Assembly (NCBI GenBank): GCA_009746045.1
Contig: RPFO01000034.1
Location: forward strand, 350,001-414,000
Direction of reading: 5' to 3'
Length of the DNA: 64,000 nt
Source: Mesostigma viride
Taxonomy: Eukaryota; Streptophyta; Mesostigmatophyceae; Mesostigmatales; Mesostigmataceae
This document shows, piece after piece, positions 31,201 to 43,220 of this stretch (its first letter is position 1; every line of letters starts with the position of its first letter). A program made the position numbers and the translations under genes. The notes below the pieces were generated by a model. The model saw only the letters and a list, made by a program, of their open reading frames with translations, had not been told where the DNA came from and ran no database searches.

Positions 31201-33544
31201 ATCCCCCATTTATCCCTGACTACCATACAACAAGAAGCAACGGCAAGCGACACCTGCTAAGTGGCCCCCCCTTCTAGGCCCCCAACCCCCCCACCCCACC
31301 CATCCACCCACCAATCTAGACTCCACCCGACCCACCAGAACAGGAATCCTTCATTCCTTGATTCCTATTTTCCTTCACTCCTTCATTCCTTCGTTCCTGC
31401 ATTCATGTCATCCAGAACTAGGCGTGAGCACGAGCTTATCCTGCGCAGCCCCCACCCCCGTCCAGCCCCTATGCCACCCCACCCAACCCAACCCACCTGC
31501 GCAGGATGGTGGGCGACACCGACACCGTCTCAACATTCGTGACCGTGGTCGGGCACCCGTACAGGCCCACGTTGGCGGGGAAGGGCGGCTTGAGCCTCGG
31601 CTTGCCCTGCTTCCCCTCAAGCGACTCGAGCAGCGCCGTCTCCTCGCCGCAGATGTACGCGCCCGCGCCGTAATGGATGTACAGGTCAAAGTCGTACCCA
31701 CTGCCGCACGCGTTCTTGCCCAGCAGGCCGGCCGCGTAGGCCTCCTCGCGCGCACGCTCCAGGTTCTGGGCGGGGGGGAGGAGTAAGGGGTAAAGGGAAG
31801 ATCAGAGCATACATCAGGATGCTGAATTGGTCACTCCGCGTACTGCATTAGACGCTTTGTTCCAGGTCCTGTGTGGGGTGGGTGGAGACAGAAGGGAACG
31901 GGTTGGGTGGGTAGGTTGGGGGAAATATATGGTAGACGGGACAAGAGTCCGACAAGGTGCGCAGGCTCCAGATTCTTCGCGGGGTGGGGGGTGGGGGGAG
32001 AAGGGGGAGGGGAGGGGGAAGAGGAGGAGAGGGAGGGGGGGGGGAAGCAGGGGGGCGAGGATTCAGGGAGTATTTGGAAGCATAAGGCACTGGTGTCCTT
32101 TCGTATACAAACTCTGCGTTCAAGGGACGGGGTGGGGTGGGGGGAGCGGGGGAGAGGGGGCGGGGAGGGAGGGGTGGAAGAGCGTACCATGGGAGTGTGT
32201 CGAAACACCCACATGTGCTTCAGATGAAGTGTAGGGTTTCGATGTGGTGAGCACCGGGAGGCACTGCTGGTAAGTTTGTCCTAATCATTTTTTAAGCAAG
32301 GTCTAGTTTCATGAATGTGGGTACTCAGCCTTGGTTGAATTGTGCAGGAGGCCATGTCTTGGTGGATGTTTGAGCACATGTATGCACTAGCATACTCGGT
32401 GGTACTGCTTCCAGAGCATGAACTGGTTTAACTTGGGCACCAACATGAATAAAACACACATACCATAATATCTCTCCCAAACACGAGCATACACAAATAC
32501 CCTTGCTACAAGGGTAGCAAGACACTACAGGGCTGGGACACACAACAAGCTGAAACAAGCACCCGGACACAAGCACCCAAACCCAAGGGCATGGCACCAT
32601 GCGCGCACTTGAAACGAGACGGGACATGCTTGCATCCTTGCACAAGTAATTCTTCCGCACAAGTTATTAACCAGCATGGCACGTGTACAACTAAACAGAC
32701 AGGCGGCAAAAAAAAAGGCGGCTCACTCCATACTGGTAAAGCTGCTATTGAGACAGACCAGCAGGATGGCACCGTCGCTGGAACTGACGTCCGTTCGCGC
32801 TTCTTCTTATTCCCCCCGTGCTGCCAAGGCAGTCGCTGGCACTGTCCCCAAAGTGGCCAGCCTCACATATACCGCACTACATGAACGCGTATAGCAGATG
32901 ACCTTGCGCTATGGCATTGCTGCTAACACTGCAAACAGCGCGCAGGTGTCACATACCCGGCGCTCGTTGACGAACTCCCCGCGGACGTAGATGTAACCGT
33001 AGCGCGCACCCATCCCAACACCAGCAATCAGGCAGCCCTCGAGAAGCTTGTGCGGCTCGTGGCGGAGAATTTCCCGATCCTTGCAGGTGCCAGGCTCCGA
33101 CTCATCAGCATTTACGACCAGGTATGACGGCCTGCCGTCAGACACTTTAGGCATGAACGACCACTTAAGACCAGAGGGAAAACCTGCACCACCTCGGCCA
33201 CGCAGCCCGGACGCTTTCATTTCGCTGATGATCCAGTCCCTTCCCATCTGCACTAGGTCCTTAGTGCGGTACCAATCTCCTCGCTTCATGGCGCCCTTGA
33301 GAAAGGGGTCGTGACGCCCATACAAATTCGTGAAAATCCTGTCCTGGTCCTTCAGCCCTCCATGCACCCGCTCTTTAATCGGCTCCTTAACGGCCTCGGT
33401 CGAAAAGCAGGCTGCGCCAGCTTCCGTAAACCCAGCCGGTCCACTGGCACGCGAGGACAGGATGCGTGAGCCCCATGACACAGCCCGCGCTAGCCCCCGC
33501 ATTTCCGGCAACAATCCGGGATACCTGGCTTCCACGCCAAACAA
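28274..33544 (-). CDS. NDUFV1: Mitochondrial complex I 51-kDa subunit (NADH- and FMN-binding), five exons
   Basis: Catalyses NADH oxidation in the matrix arm of NADH:ubiquinone oxidoreductase, holding FMN and one 4Fe-4S cluster. Exons in transcript order are 33544-32957, 31765-31497, 30218-30137, 29433-29257 and 28636-28274, all GT-AG, giving 492 residues, the usual size. The first 50 or so residues, rich in Arg, Ala and Ser, look like a mitochondrial presequence. The FMN/NADH glycine-rich loop is [18 protein letters not shown]; other hallmarks are [50 protein letters not shown] and IPGGSS. The cluster ligands are in [12 protein letters not shown] plus the Cys of GHTICALGD. Codons split correctly across exon junctions (CGC AG|G GGC). 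Introns 2-4 contain copies of adjoining splice junctions, and intron 2 a minisatellite. Very high confidence in identity; exon boundaries rest on frame and homology. Confidence 0.96.
28637..28935 (-). repeat. Decayed duplicates of the exon 5 acceptor in intron 4
   Basis: The real exon 5 start is gactggaccgcctgcggg (plus strand, 28626-28643). Near-copies lie at 28764-28783 (gactggaccgcccgcagg) and about 28866-28876 (gactgcctgcg). They retain the first codons but the acceptor AG is altered in the nearer copy. Confidence 0.6.
29135..29165 (-). repeat. Duplicate of the exon 4 donor junction in intron 4
   Basis: 'acccaccttgagagtgtcga' with 'agtccgtgagc' duplicates the real exon 4 end and donor at 29251-29283 ('ccctaccttgagtgcgtcaa', 'agtccatgagc'), including a potential GT donor. 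Confidence 0.75.
29530..29900 (-). repeat. Array of duplicated exon 4 acceptor junctions in intron 3
   Basis: Four copies of the sequence spanning the exon 4 acceptor and first codons ('catctcctccacggtgcacggctg' type, encoding P-C-T-V-E-E-E-M-S in the real exon). Decoy acceptors with an intact AG would start exons at 29558, 29694 and 29776; a fourth near 29890 lacks it. Units of about 90-135 bp also share 'agggggcacacatga'. Confidence 0.8.
30219..30860 (-). repeat. 26-bp minisatellite in NDUFV1 intron 2, abutting the exon 3 acceptor
   Basis: About 24 units of 'caccgccccacgcacaagac' plus 'aaacag' in direct tandem. The last unit runs straight into exon 3, its 'ctg' replaced by the functional cag acceptor. 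Reading frames on both strands are open only because of the repeat. Confidence 0.95.
31106..31130 (-). repeat. Duplicate of the exon 2 donor junction in intron 2
   Basis: 'ccccacccacctgcgcagga' repeats the exon 2 end and donor at 31489-31506 ('aacccacctgcgcaggat'). Confidence 0.7.
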
Positions 33545-33599
33545 TTTAAACTAGGCGCTTCTTAAAATACAGAGGTGCCCCCACAATGTCTCTTTAAAT

Positions 33600-34590
33600 T
33601 ATGGAAGGCCTGGGCAGAGCTTGCAATGGGGACGCATGCGCAGTGTGAGCGCATCGTCCATGCTTTGGCCCCATGCGTGGAGCTCGAGGGTTTCGTGCGC
33701 GCGAGTTCAGCATGGCGCGGCGCGTGCATTCATGCCCATCGTCAGCACCAGGGTTGGGCGGAACCGGGTTTTGGGGTGGCGGAACGGAACCGGAACCGAG
33801 CTGGGAATTTTGGACGGAACTCCGGAACGGAATCGGAACCGGTTCCGGAGGCGGAACTGATTCCGCGCACGGAACGGAAGAGCGGAAATTTGCTCTTTTC
33901 GGGGAAATGCGTAAATTTATTATCCAATTATGGACCAGAGGGCAGAGAGTTGGAAATTTGCTATTCAAAACGAGATTTCTGGCCTGCGCTATAATTAATG
34001 TTTTCGGGGAAATGGGTATATTTATTATCCAATGAATGATTATGGACTAGAGTTTGTGTCATCAGGGCCAAATTATGCGCTTCCACAGAGGTGAAAGGGG
34101 AAATGAGTATCATCAGCGAATCCTAAATGAAGGTGGTCACACGTCATGAAATAGGGCGCACACCGTATGTTGTACAGGTGATATTGTCGGGCGTAATGTA
34201 CGAGAACTACTGGTCTTGAAATAAAACTTGCGTCCCGGCAGGCCGCCGGCCGGACTGGTCCACTCTGTACTTTTTAGCGTCCGCGTTCCTCCGGCAGGTT
34301 GCCGGCCGGACTGGTAGTGTTTGCTAACATCCCAAATGTGTAGTCCCTGTCACCTGAAAACGTAATAAAAACATAATAGAAAACAACATTCAATCGATCG
34401 ATGATATATGTCTAAAAAAAAAAACGAAGGCAAAATGAAAAAATCCATCCATCCATCCATCCATCGCAGTCCAAATCAACCAAATCAAATGAACAACTCC
34501 ATCGACAACAACAACATCGGTTTTCGTGATCGGATTATTTTGTCAGATTGATTGCGTGTTGCCGTCTCGTGGACCCCCCCCCGGGGGGTC
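33600..34590. other. Upstream flank of NDUFV1 with repeats
   Basis: 33765-33890 is a degenerate array of 'cggaaccgg'-type words. 33895-34145 is a longer copy of repeat F (shared with 12651-12745). 34230-34310 has two copies of 'ccggccggactggt'. The NDUFV1 promoter should lie in the left part. No gene seen. Confidence 0.5.
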
Positions 34591-34598
34591 AACTATAA

Positions 34599-37500
34599 CA
34601 CAGGTCGGACAAATACAAATAAAATATGATTCAAATACTTTTGGCTGCTTACCGGTCGCCGTTGGATTAATCTAAATATTTTGGTCAAGGCCGGTTTCAC
34701 CGTTGGATTAATTTAGATTTTTTGGTCAAGGCCGGTTTCGCCGTTGGATTAATCTAAATATTTTGGTGAAAACTTTTTCGCCGTTGGATTAATCTAAATA
34801 TTTTGGTCAAAGCCGGTTTCGTCGTTGGATTAATCTAAATATTTTGGTGAAAACTTTTTCGCCGTTGGATTAATCCAAATATTTTTTGCCGAAATGTATA
34901 AATCAAATGCGCAAATACGGCCAAATATCATTTATATTTGTCCGACATGTTCAACTTCAGATGTTAAAGTTAAGGGGAGGGGACACCCCTAAAGGGCACT
35001 TTTCTGGAAACCATACCTATGCATGTGCTAAAAATCCAATGATGATTGGGGACCATTAATATGATAAAAAAAAAATTTTCCAGCCACTTGGGGGGGGTAC
35101 TAGCCCCCACAGGGCACCGGTAACGCGCTAAAAATAGAAAAAGACGCTATTCTAGTCACATTTTTCCTAGGGCAGTGGGCAAACATATTGGGACCAAATC
35201 ATATATTCCCATATAGTTCCCTGACTTTTGAGAAATGCTACCTAATTTTGAGCACAAAATAATCATGTTTACACACATTGATGGATTTTCCCGCAAAAAG
35301 GGTACTTTTTTAATGAAAAAAAAAATTATCAAATCATAAACACATGGAATAGGGCCAAATCATATATTCCCAAATACTAGAGGTTGGGGGACATGCAGCC
35401 CCAAATTTTCAGGTCATTCTGACAAGCGCAGCCCTATTTGATGGATATTCCTAGATTGCCACCTGTGACGAAGCTAAGGGAGGTTTTAGCTAGTATTTAA
35501 CCACACTAACACCCCTTTATACATCTAAGCCTCATGAAAACTGGCCAAACCACATACTACCATTCTCTGCACATATGGTACCTCCTATGTTCAAGGTTTG
35601 ACGCCATTCTGACAAGAACTGCCCAAGTTACAACCATTCCAAGACAGCCACCCATGTAGACGCTACAAGGAAATTAGAGTAACCATTTAGCCACACTAGC
35701 ACCTCCTTCTTCATCAAAGACATCTGCAAACTGACCAAAGCACACATAATCAACTCTTGCACGCTGACGGCAACGCATGCTCAATGTGGGGGGTCATTGC
35801 GACAAGAACTGCTCAAGTTGATGGGTTTCCTATATGACCACATGACAAGGCGCTAAGGACCACTCAGTAAGTTAGTAACCCCACAGTGCCACTTAATATG
35901 CCATCCAACATGCACCAAAACCATGCAGAGTATGTTTACAAAGTACAAAGGGGTGGCCACGCACCTCATATGTCTTCATCATCCCTCCAGCATGGCCAGC
36001 CTTGTAAATATGTGCATAGCCTTGACGATGGTAGCCCTAACATGCCTAAGCGGCATTTCCTATGTTTCTCCCAGGTTAGAGTGTAAGGTTGATGCCAACC
36101 AAGCTAATCAACACAACAACACCTCCTAAACTGTCCTCCCCGGCATGGATGACAAACTGGGACTATGGAGGGCAAGGAACCAAGTAAGAACATGGTATAT
36201 ATAGCTTGCATGCAGTCATGCATGTCAACCATGGTTGGCTCAGCACATTGTAGTCTTGTCACATCATCATAACAAAGGAAAGCTCAAACAACCATTGGTG
36301 CCAGCTATCTACATGCAGTCACACAAATGCAATATCTCCAACATCATCATCACTATAACACTTCCATCCCTGCACGATAAAATGCAAAGAAACCATTGGC
36401 GGCCCTTCACCGCATGAGCGCTGTGATGCCGCTGCGGCCTGTGAGGAGAGGGTGCGTCACTCTCAAACAACAAGAAGCGTCCATACGCACAACATCCTTG
36501 CCAGAACACGTTTTATGAAATGCCTTATACCTTCCCGAAGAGCTATAGGCTGCGACTGAAGCGGCCCTGATCACGACATCAACGAAAACAATCTAAAGCT
36601 GCCAGGTATTCGACAACACAACGGCAAGCGACGGCGAGCTAGCTGGCGGAAACTGCCCAAAAAGAACGCAAAAAACCTCGAACGATGAGCTCATAGAAGA
36701 AAGCACCGATAGCAGATAACGTTCGCGACAAATCTATACCTTGCCCTCGTAAATCCCTCGCCCAGGCGCGCAACAACAGCCGTTCTTCCATGGACAGGTC
36801 AGACACGCACTGCGCAGGTCTGAACAATTACTTACCGATAATGGCCGAAAATCTGGCAAAAAGCACCAGCTCGGTTTAGAATTCGATGCAACCGATATTA
36901 ATGCCTGCTTCAAGGTCAGAACAGCCCCCAAAACCGCTATTTTACAGCCGCTATCATGAATTCTATTTCATTCCGCGCGACCAAAAAATTCAGATTACCC
37001 CCCATGCCGATGGCATAAAAAAACAACAGCGATATTGTAAACCAGCTGATTTCCGCCACAAACTAACATCATAAACTCATCTCCTTTTAGATTCGAGTAA
37101 AATTTTTGCATTTCGCCTGCCCTAGTGTGGTAGTTTCGCCTGAACGCAGTCGCCATGGCCACTTCCGCAAGGGGTGCGCGCACCGTGCACGTGAAATTTG
37201 TGACCTTCGGCTCCGGCGCGAATTTTTTGGCGCCAAAAAATTCGGGGGTGTCCCGTCCCCTTAAAGGCCCTGGCGGCACGAGTATTTACATATTCATTTA
37301 GATTAATTTAAATATTCAAAGCCGGTTTCACCGTTGGATTAATTTAGATATTTTGGTCAAAGCCGGTTTCACCGTTGGATTAATTTAGATTTTTTGGACA
37401 AGGCCGATTTCGCCGTTGGATTAATCTAAATATTTTGGTGAAAACTTTTTCGCCGTTGGATTAATCTAAATATTTTGGTCAAAGCCGGTTTCACCGTTGG

Positions 37501-37626
37501 ATTAATCTAAATATTTGTTGCCGAACGGGGTTCACCGTTGGATTAATTTAGTGGACTAAATATGCAACATTTATAAATCAAATGCGCAAATACGGCCAAA
37601 TATCATTTATATTTGTCCGACCTGTG
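34599..37626. mobile_element. hAT-like element with internal minisatellite, interrupted by R2
   Basis: Ends are perfect 17-bp inverted repeats cacaggtcggacaaata, flanked by the 8-bp direct repeat aactataa at 34591-34598 and 37627-37634, the duplication length of hAT transposases. The interior is mostly a minisatellite of about 41 bp ('ccgttggattaatctaaata' core) on both sides of the inserted element R2. An inner copy of the right end near 34910-34955 suggests a dimeric or rearranged element. No ORF. Confidence 0.75.
34974..37260 (-). mobile_element. TTAA-flanked piggyBac-like element R2 (2287 bp, inverted)
   Basis: Reverse complement of R1 with the same length, flanked by TTAA at 34970-34973 and 37261-37264. 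Only scattered differences from R1 are visible. Confidence 0.88.
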
Positions 37627-37639
37627 AACTATAATAATC

Positions 37640-39220
37640 TCGACGAATTCCTGCCGGCGCCCTCGGCAGTCGGCCGTTAGAATCTGCTACGCTATAGAAT
37701 CAGCTACGCTAGAATCTGCGTTAGAATCTGCTACAGGCTGTACAGGCTGTACGCTAAGCTCCGGCCCTATAGACTATGCTGCCCATGTGGGGCGTGGCAT
37801 AACCCTCGGCCAATTTTAGACTAATCGAGGTACCTAACTACCTATCTGCTGCGAATTGCGGCCCTAAGACCTGGCCACCTGGGTACAACAAGCTTGCGCA
37901 AGTGTGTTGCGATTATGGAGGGTGGGATCCAACAACAACAACAAGCTCGGACGCAAAAGCTACGATTGGGAAGCATGGATGCCGATGGAGGAGCTGAGAC
38001 GTACAAAATGCACTGAATGCACTGAATGTGGCATACTTACGATCGACTTAGTGTTACATTCTCATCTAGTCAGTAGCAATGATTTCGAGCGGCAAGGGGA
38101 TAGTAACTCCGCGATGGGTCAATCACTACCCATTTAATTTTCTCATTTACTTTTGCCTACTTAATCAGTACTTTACAACGTTATTGTTCGTTACGGGGGA
38201 AATCGAGGCTGTATCCTGTCCATGCGAGATCTGCCCCTGTTATTGTCCTTGCACAGACCGCAGGGCTTCTCAATTTGCCATCGTAGGGCATGCCGATTTC
38301 ATATCTGTTCAGAGTTATATTAAATCCGACGGCATCACGGGTGTAGGGTTCCAGCTGTTCAGCGGTGCTAGCAAGGCTGCTCGAGACAGGGACTTGCAGC
38401 TGTCTTTTTATCGCCCGTTCTCGGTACGCGACGCGTTCGCGTGTTAACGTTTAAGTGCTTCCTTTGAAAGGGGAGGGTCATATGGCATCCCTGTTCAGGC
38501 AGTTTGTGTATGTGTTCGTAGGGACTGTCTTCAAGCGGGTTTGTAATGAACAGTTAAGAGGGAAGTACTTCAGGTCGTTGGCTGATACTGCTGTGCGTAA
38601 ACCTACATTACCTTGCGGTTGCCAGCACGATACACGACCTCACCCCGCTTTTTCAACAAAAAATCGAGGCATCCTAACAACCAGTTTGGGTTTCTCCTAC
38701 GTGTTGTGCTTCATTGATGCCACCGCAACAATTGCTGCTGCGATCTTGCAGGCGGAGGATGCCTCTAGGCTTCTTCAAGCACTGGTCAGGGAAGCATCAG
38801 TGAATGGGATCGTGGCGACCTTGTACAATGAGATGGTGCGTATTTTGCCCACAAGCTGGCGGCACCAGCTCATGTATTAATATGTACTTATACAGTGGTA
38901 CCTCCTATATTAGGTCATATGTTCATGAGCAACTGCGCTCGCGATGAAAAAGCGTGCCTTTTCTGCTGCCCAGGTCAGTACCAGATTATAATGCAGTACA
39001 CGGCTACCATCTGCATGCAAATGTGACAGTCACGGAAGTATTGTTGATGTCAGCTTGTGGAAATTCTGTAGATATTTCCTGCCTTTCTGGCATTGTTATA
39101 TTTTTATGTTATTTTTTCTTACGAGTACGAAACTGCTGGCAGCTGCATGTGATCTATATAATATACCATTATAAAAAGCGCGGAAGGGTACCGTTGGTCT
39201 TTAACACGTCGTCTGTAGCC
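37640..39220. other. Unassigned region
   Basis: 37670-37760 has short tandem repeats ('gaatctgctac', 'caggctgta'). Open frames of 122 and 141 codons at 38079-38447 and 38455-38880 have no recognisable domain; the second is rich in hydrophobic residues. I cannot support a gene. Confidence 0.3.
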
Positions 39221-39223
39221 ACA

Positions 39224-40913
39224 CCTATTTTTAGGACTGAGTTCAACTCAGTCCTAAATTTAGGACTGAGATTTGGGGTTTCGTAGAAAATTTGCCCCGA
39301 TCAGAAGGTTTGTCAAAAAAATTCCCTCAAAATTTATTCAAATACTACGTGAAAAGATCTTTCGTGGACATATTTTTGCGATTTTTTTTTGGATTTGGTA
39401 TGAGCGGCTAAATGTACGGTCAAAGAACAGGTGGTAAGGGTACTTTTCCACGTGAAACGTGAGTTCCGGAAATGCACGGCCTAGCCATGGCGGCTTGCGC
39501 CCATGCATGCAGTTTACGTTTTCCGACGATATAGCTGGCCAAACTCAGGAAATAGATTTTATATATCCTAGAGATGATACAAGTCAATCTTCAGCTCGCG
39601 GGGATGCGATTTACTAGATGTCGGCACCGTTCTTGCTGGAAAAAGCTGCGATCAGGCAGGCCGACGGAATTGATTACTACAACTGCTTTCCGGCGAAATT
39701 CGAAGGATTTATAGGTATCTTTCTACCTTTTATCATGCATCGTCATAGAATTGACTTAGTGGCAGTATAGATTTGATGATTTCGACCACTCTGTCACGTC
39801 ATGGTGTGTGTGCCTCAAAGTGCCACTTTTGCGGGCACCGCCTGGGCCAAGGTAACGCCAGCCATGCAAGGTAAAGCCGGAATATCGTTGTCTCATCATT
39901 TCTTGATGTTCTTACATGAGGTTAAGCTTGCGAGGTGTTGCCAGTTTCGAGTCTTGATGCTCTTTCTTGACCGTTGCCTGCCCCTCTCCAAAACCTCCTT
40001 TTTAGATGATGTTGCCAGGCATTTGCCTCGCCCTGGTGTAGTTGTGCAGACCTGTTTTTAGGCGCTGTATGGGTTTAAACACCTTCATAGATGTTAGTTG
40101 TTCTTTTGCTACGTTCATACTGCATAATTGTGTGGCCATGGGCCTCGTCAAGGGTGCTTTCAAGCTTATATGGGTGAGTGAAAGATCTTGGTGGTAAACC
40201 ACTGTCATCATGTGCCAGCAAGTATGTTGGCCATGCCATGGCAAAGCAAAACAGTTTTATCCATGTCCACTCTTGTTAGAGACACTTGAAATATGCTTAA
40301 CCTGCCCAATACATTGGTGGTTCACACACACAAAAAAAACTTTCGCGGGTAGGTATCCAAACCCATTCCCTACGTGCTTGCACAGGCTCTCACACATTAT
40401 AAGGTATAATATAACTGCAATATGATGATGCAAGCATGTTGTCCTATTATGCTGGAAGGGAAATGAGTTGATTGGCATGGTTGGTGGCCACAGTGGTGTG
40501 TAGTACGACCGCACTCCCATGCTAGCATTTTGTTACCAAGGCCCAGTCCTATTTATAGGACTGGCAGTGTTTTGCATGTTTCAGGCAGTGCCAGTGGCCA
40601 AATTGAGTCCAGTTTTTTGCCACAGTTCAAGAACTCTAATATCTACATGCCTATGATTTTAATAGTGAATATGGATTTTATTGGATTTTACACACTCGTG
40701 CTTCCACAGAAAATTCCAAAATCGCGAGTAAGGGTTGAGAGTCATGTATAATTTTACATGATTTGGTCAACATATGATTTTTTAATCACATGCCCAAGCA
40801 TTAGCATGATATTGAGTGCTATGATGCATATCAAACATATGGGGTACCCCCCTACCCTTACCGCCACATGATCTCAAAGATGGTATACTCAGTCCTATTT
40901 TTAGGACTGAGTT
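39224..40913 (+). repeat. Dispersed repeat H, uninterrupted copy H1
   Basis: A second copy on the opposite strand lies at about 42180-42507 plus 61978-62930. H1 is bracketed by a 20-bp direct repeat, cctatttttaggactgagtt, at 39224-39243 and 40894-40913, each within a small palindrome. No coding region recognised. The exact H ends are uncertain. Confidence 0.65.
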
Positions 40914-41089
40914 TCTACAGGGGACATGTTAAAGTCATGATGCGAAATTCAAGGCTTGGAGTATACTACCCGCGTGACGCGCATGGCGTGCCGGCAGGTG
41001 CACGGCCCACCTCCGGAGCACAGGGAAGGAGCGTGGTTCCTAATTTCCCCTCCGGAGCAAATCAAAGGAGCGCGGTACTATGAGCTACG

Positions 41090-41570
41090 GGATAGGGACA
41101 AGGGATGGAAGGAATTTCAGTGGTGACGGGCGACGGGCAACTAGCCATGGGCAATGTCAGCGAGGGACGTTGGAAGCTAGCTATTTCAGCGGCGAGCCAC
41201 GGGCCACTAGCCACGGTCCACTAGCCACGGTCAACTAGCCACGGGTCACTAGCCACGGGCAACTATCCACAGGCAGTTTCAGGGACGGGACGGAAGGAAT
41301 TTCGGCATCGACTGGCCGCGGGCAACTAGCCGCGGGTCACTACTAACTACTAACAGGCAACTAGCCACAGCGAGTGACGGAAGTATGAAGGAAACTCAAT
41401 GGGACACTATGTATCCAGTCGGGCAACTAACCACGGGCATCAGGCACCGAAGGTCACCGGGACGGGAAAAATCTCACGGGCACCGCGCCACGGGCGACGG
41501 GAATTTAGATTGCACGCGGACTTGATTTGGAGTCTCGAATAGAAGTAGGGGCTTGACCCTATCTGGTCTT
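41090..41570 (-). repeat. Dispersed repeat E, copy 2
   Basis: Reverse complement of 60-825 without the MITE. Contains 'ctagccacgggcaactagcc' type short repeats. Confidence 0.65.
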
Positions 41571-42179
41571 ATTGTGTGCAGATAAATGGAATAAGAGCAC
41601 TAGTCAGTGTCCTGTGGCAAGATCCTATGAAATTATAATCCTCAACGGCATTATCCAATCTTATGCCAGGGGAATTTATGCATTATCGCTTCGTGCTATC
41701 AAACTAGGAATGTACTATCCCTGTGTGAAGAAAGGTATTGGTAAGTATGTAGTATGAGCGAATCATGTCTGCATGATTTTTGCAAAAGTATAAAACTTCT
41801 TAGTCCTTAACCCCTGAATGGGCAGAAGTACTGCCGATGCATCGGCTGTAACTTCACAATTTTGCAAACCAGATGCCATCCAACCTGCCCATATCCAATG
41901 GCTGTCCTTGGGGGCCAAGCATGTCCATGAGTTGCCCTTCGGGTTGATACATCACAACCTTACATATATGCAGGGTAGGCCATCTATAACTACCGTCAAA
42001 GTCAGGGGGGTCAAGACGCGCGTTTTCATTTTTGGTAGAATGTGCATTGTGAATTATGTTATAAGACCTAGGCACCTACCACTTCAGGGATGATAAACAA
42101 TTAGTTGCTGAACAGTTTGAGCCATTGGGGTCATCATTTGGTTGGGTATGCCAGCAGTTACACCCAGTACAGCCCATAG
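41571..42179. other. Intergenic, nothing recognised
   Basis: A 91-codon open frame at 41818-42093 shows no known domain. Confidence 0.35.
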
Positions 42180-42507
42180 GGGTACCGTTGGTAAAAAGCA
42201 ACCAAGGGGGTAGGGGTGGGCATACTACCTACTAATAAGGCCACCAACCATGTCATTCAATACATTTCCCTGCCACAATGATGGGGAAACATAACTGCAT
42301 CATCACACTGCCCTTACATGGCACCTATGTGCAGGTGCCACCTTGTCCATGCACGTAGGTAACGTGGTACGGATACCCTACGCAAGGCATGCATTCTAGG
42401 AGGCAGCCACCAACAAACTAGTGATGTTAAGCCTATTTCAGCTTGCCCTAGCATGGATAGACTAGGCCTAGGCTGCTATAGCTTGCCAGGTGATGGCCAG
42501 CACACCT
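42180..42507 (-). repeat. Repeat H copy H2, distal part (left of the CACTA-like block)
   Basis: Aligns with the reverse complement of about 40220-40560 through words such as 'ggccaccaaccatg', 'gcatcatca', 'gcacgtagg', 'gttaagc.tatttca' and 'catggata'. It stops exactly at the CACTA-like end at 42508. Confidence 0.65.
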
Positions 42508-43220
42508 CACTATACTATAAACTTACGGCCCGTACACGTATACGGGCCCCGTATACGGCCCGTAAACGTATACGGGCTCCGTATACGGCACGTAAACTTT
42601 ACTTCAATATACGACAAAAAGTATACGGGCCGTAAGTTTTACGGCCCGTATACTTTTTGTCGTATACTTAAGTAAAATTTACTTAAGTATACGACAAAAA
42701 GTATACGGGCCGTAAAACTTACTACCGTATACTTTTTGTCGTATACTAAAGTAAAATTTACTAAAGTATACGACAAAAAGTATACGGGCCGTAAACTTTA
42801 CGGCCCGTATACTTTGTGTCGTATGCTGCAGTAAATTTACTACCGTAAACGACACAAAGTATACGGGCCGTAAAGTTTACGGCAAGTATACTTTGTGTCG
42901 TATGCCTTACAGGCCATTTTTTACGTCCACTTGGCGTCCACTAGAATTAATGTCACGCTACGTACACGCCGCGTACACCGAACCGAGCCTAGTACGGCGC
43001 CGTAACCGAAACGGACCCTGGTTACGGTCTTGTTGTTGTTGTTGTTGTTGTTGTGTCCCACGCCGCACATGGGCAGCAGAGAATCTATACTCGCCGATAC
43101 GGTCTTGTACTTGTCCCGTTCTAGGTACGGCACAGAGTGGTTGCGTGTTGTTCTTGTTCTTGTTCTTGTTCTTGTTGTTGGTTCCCACGCCGCGGAAGTT
43201 AGTTGAATCCCACGCCGCGG

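Noticed and set aside
38455-38880. 141-residue frame as a gene
   Set aside because: No recognisable motif, no paralogue in the window, no splice context; cannot be supported.
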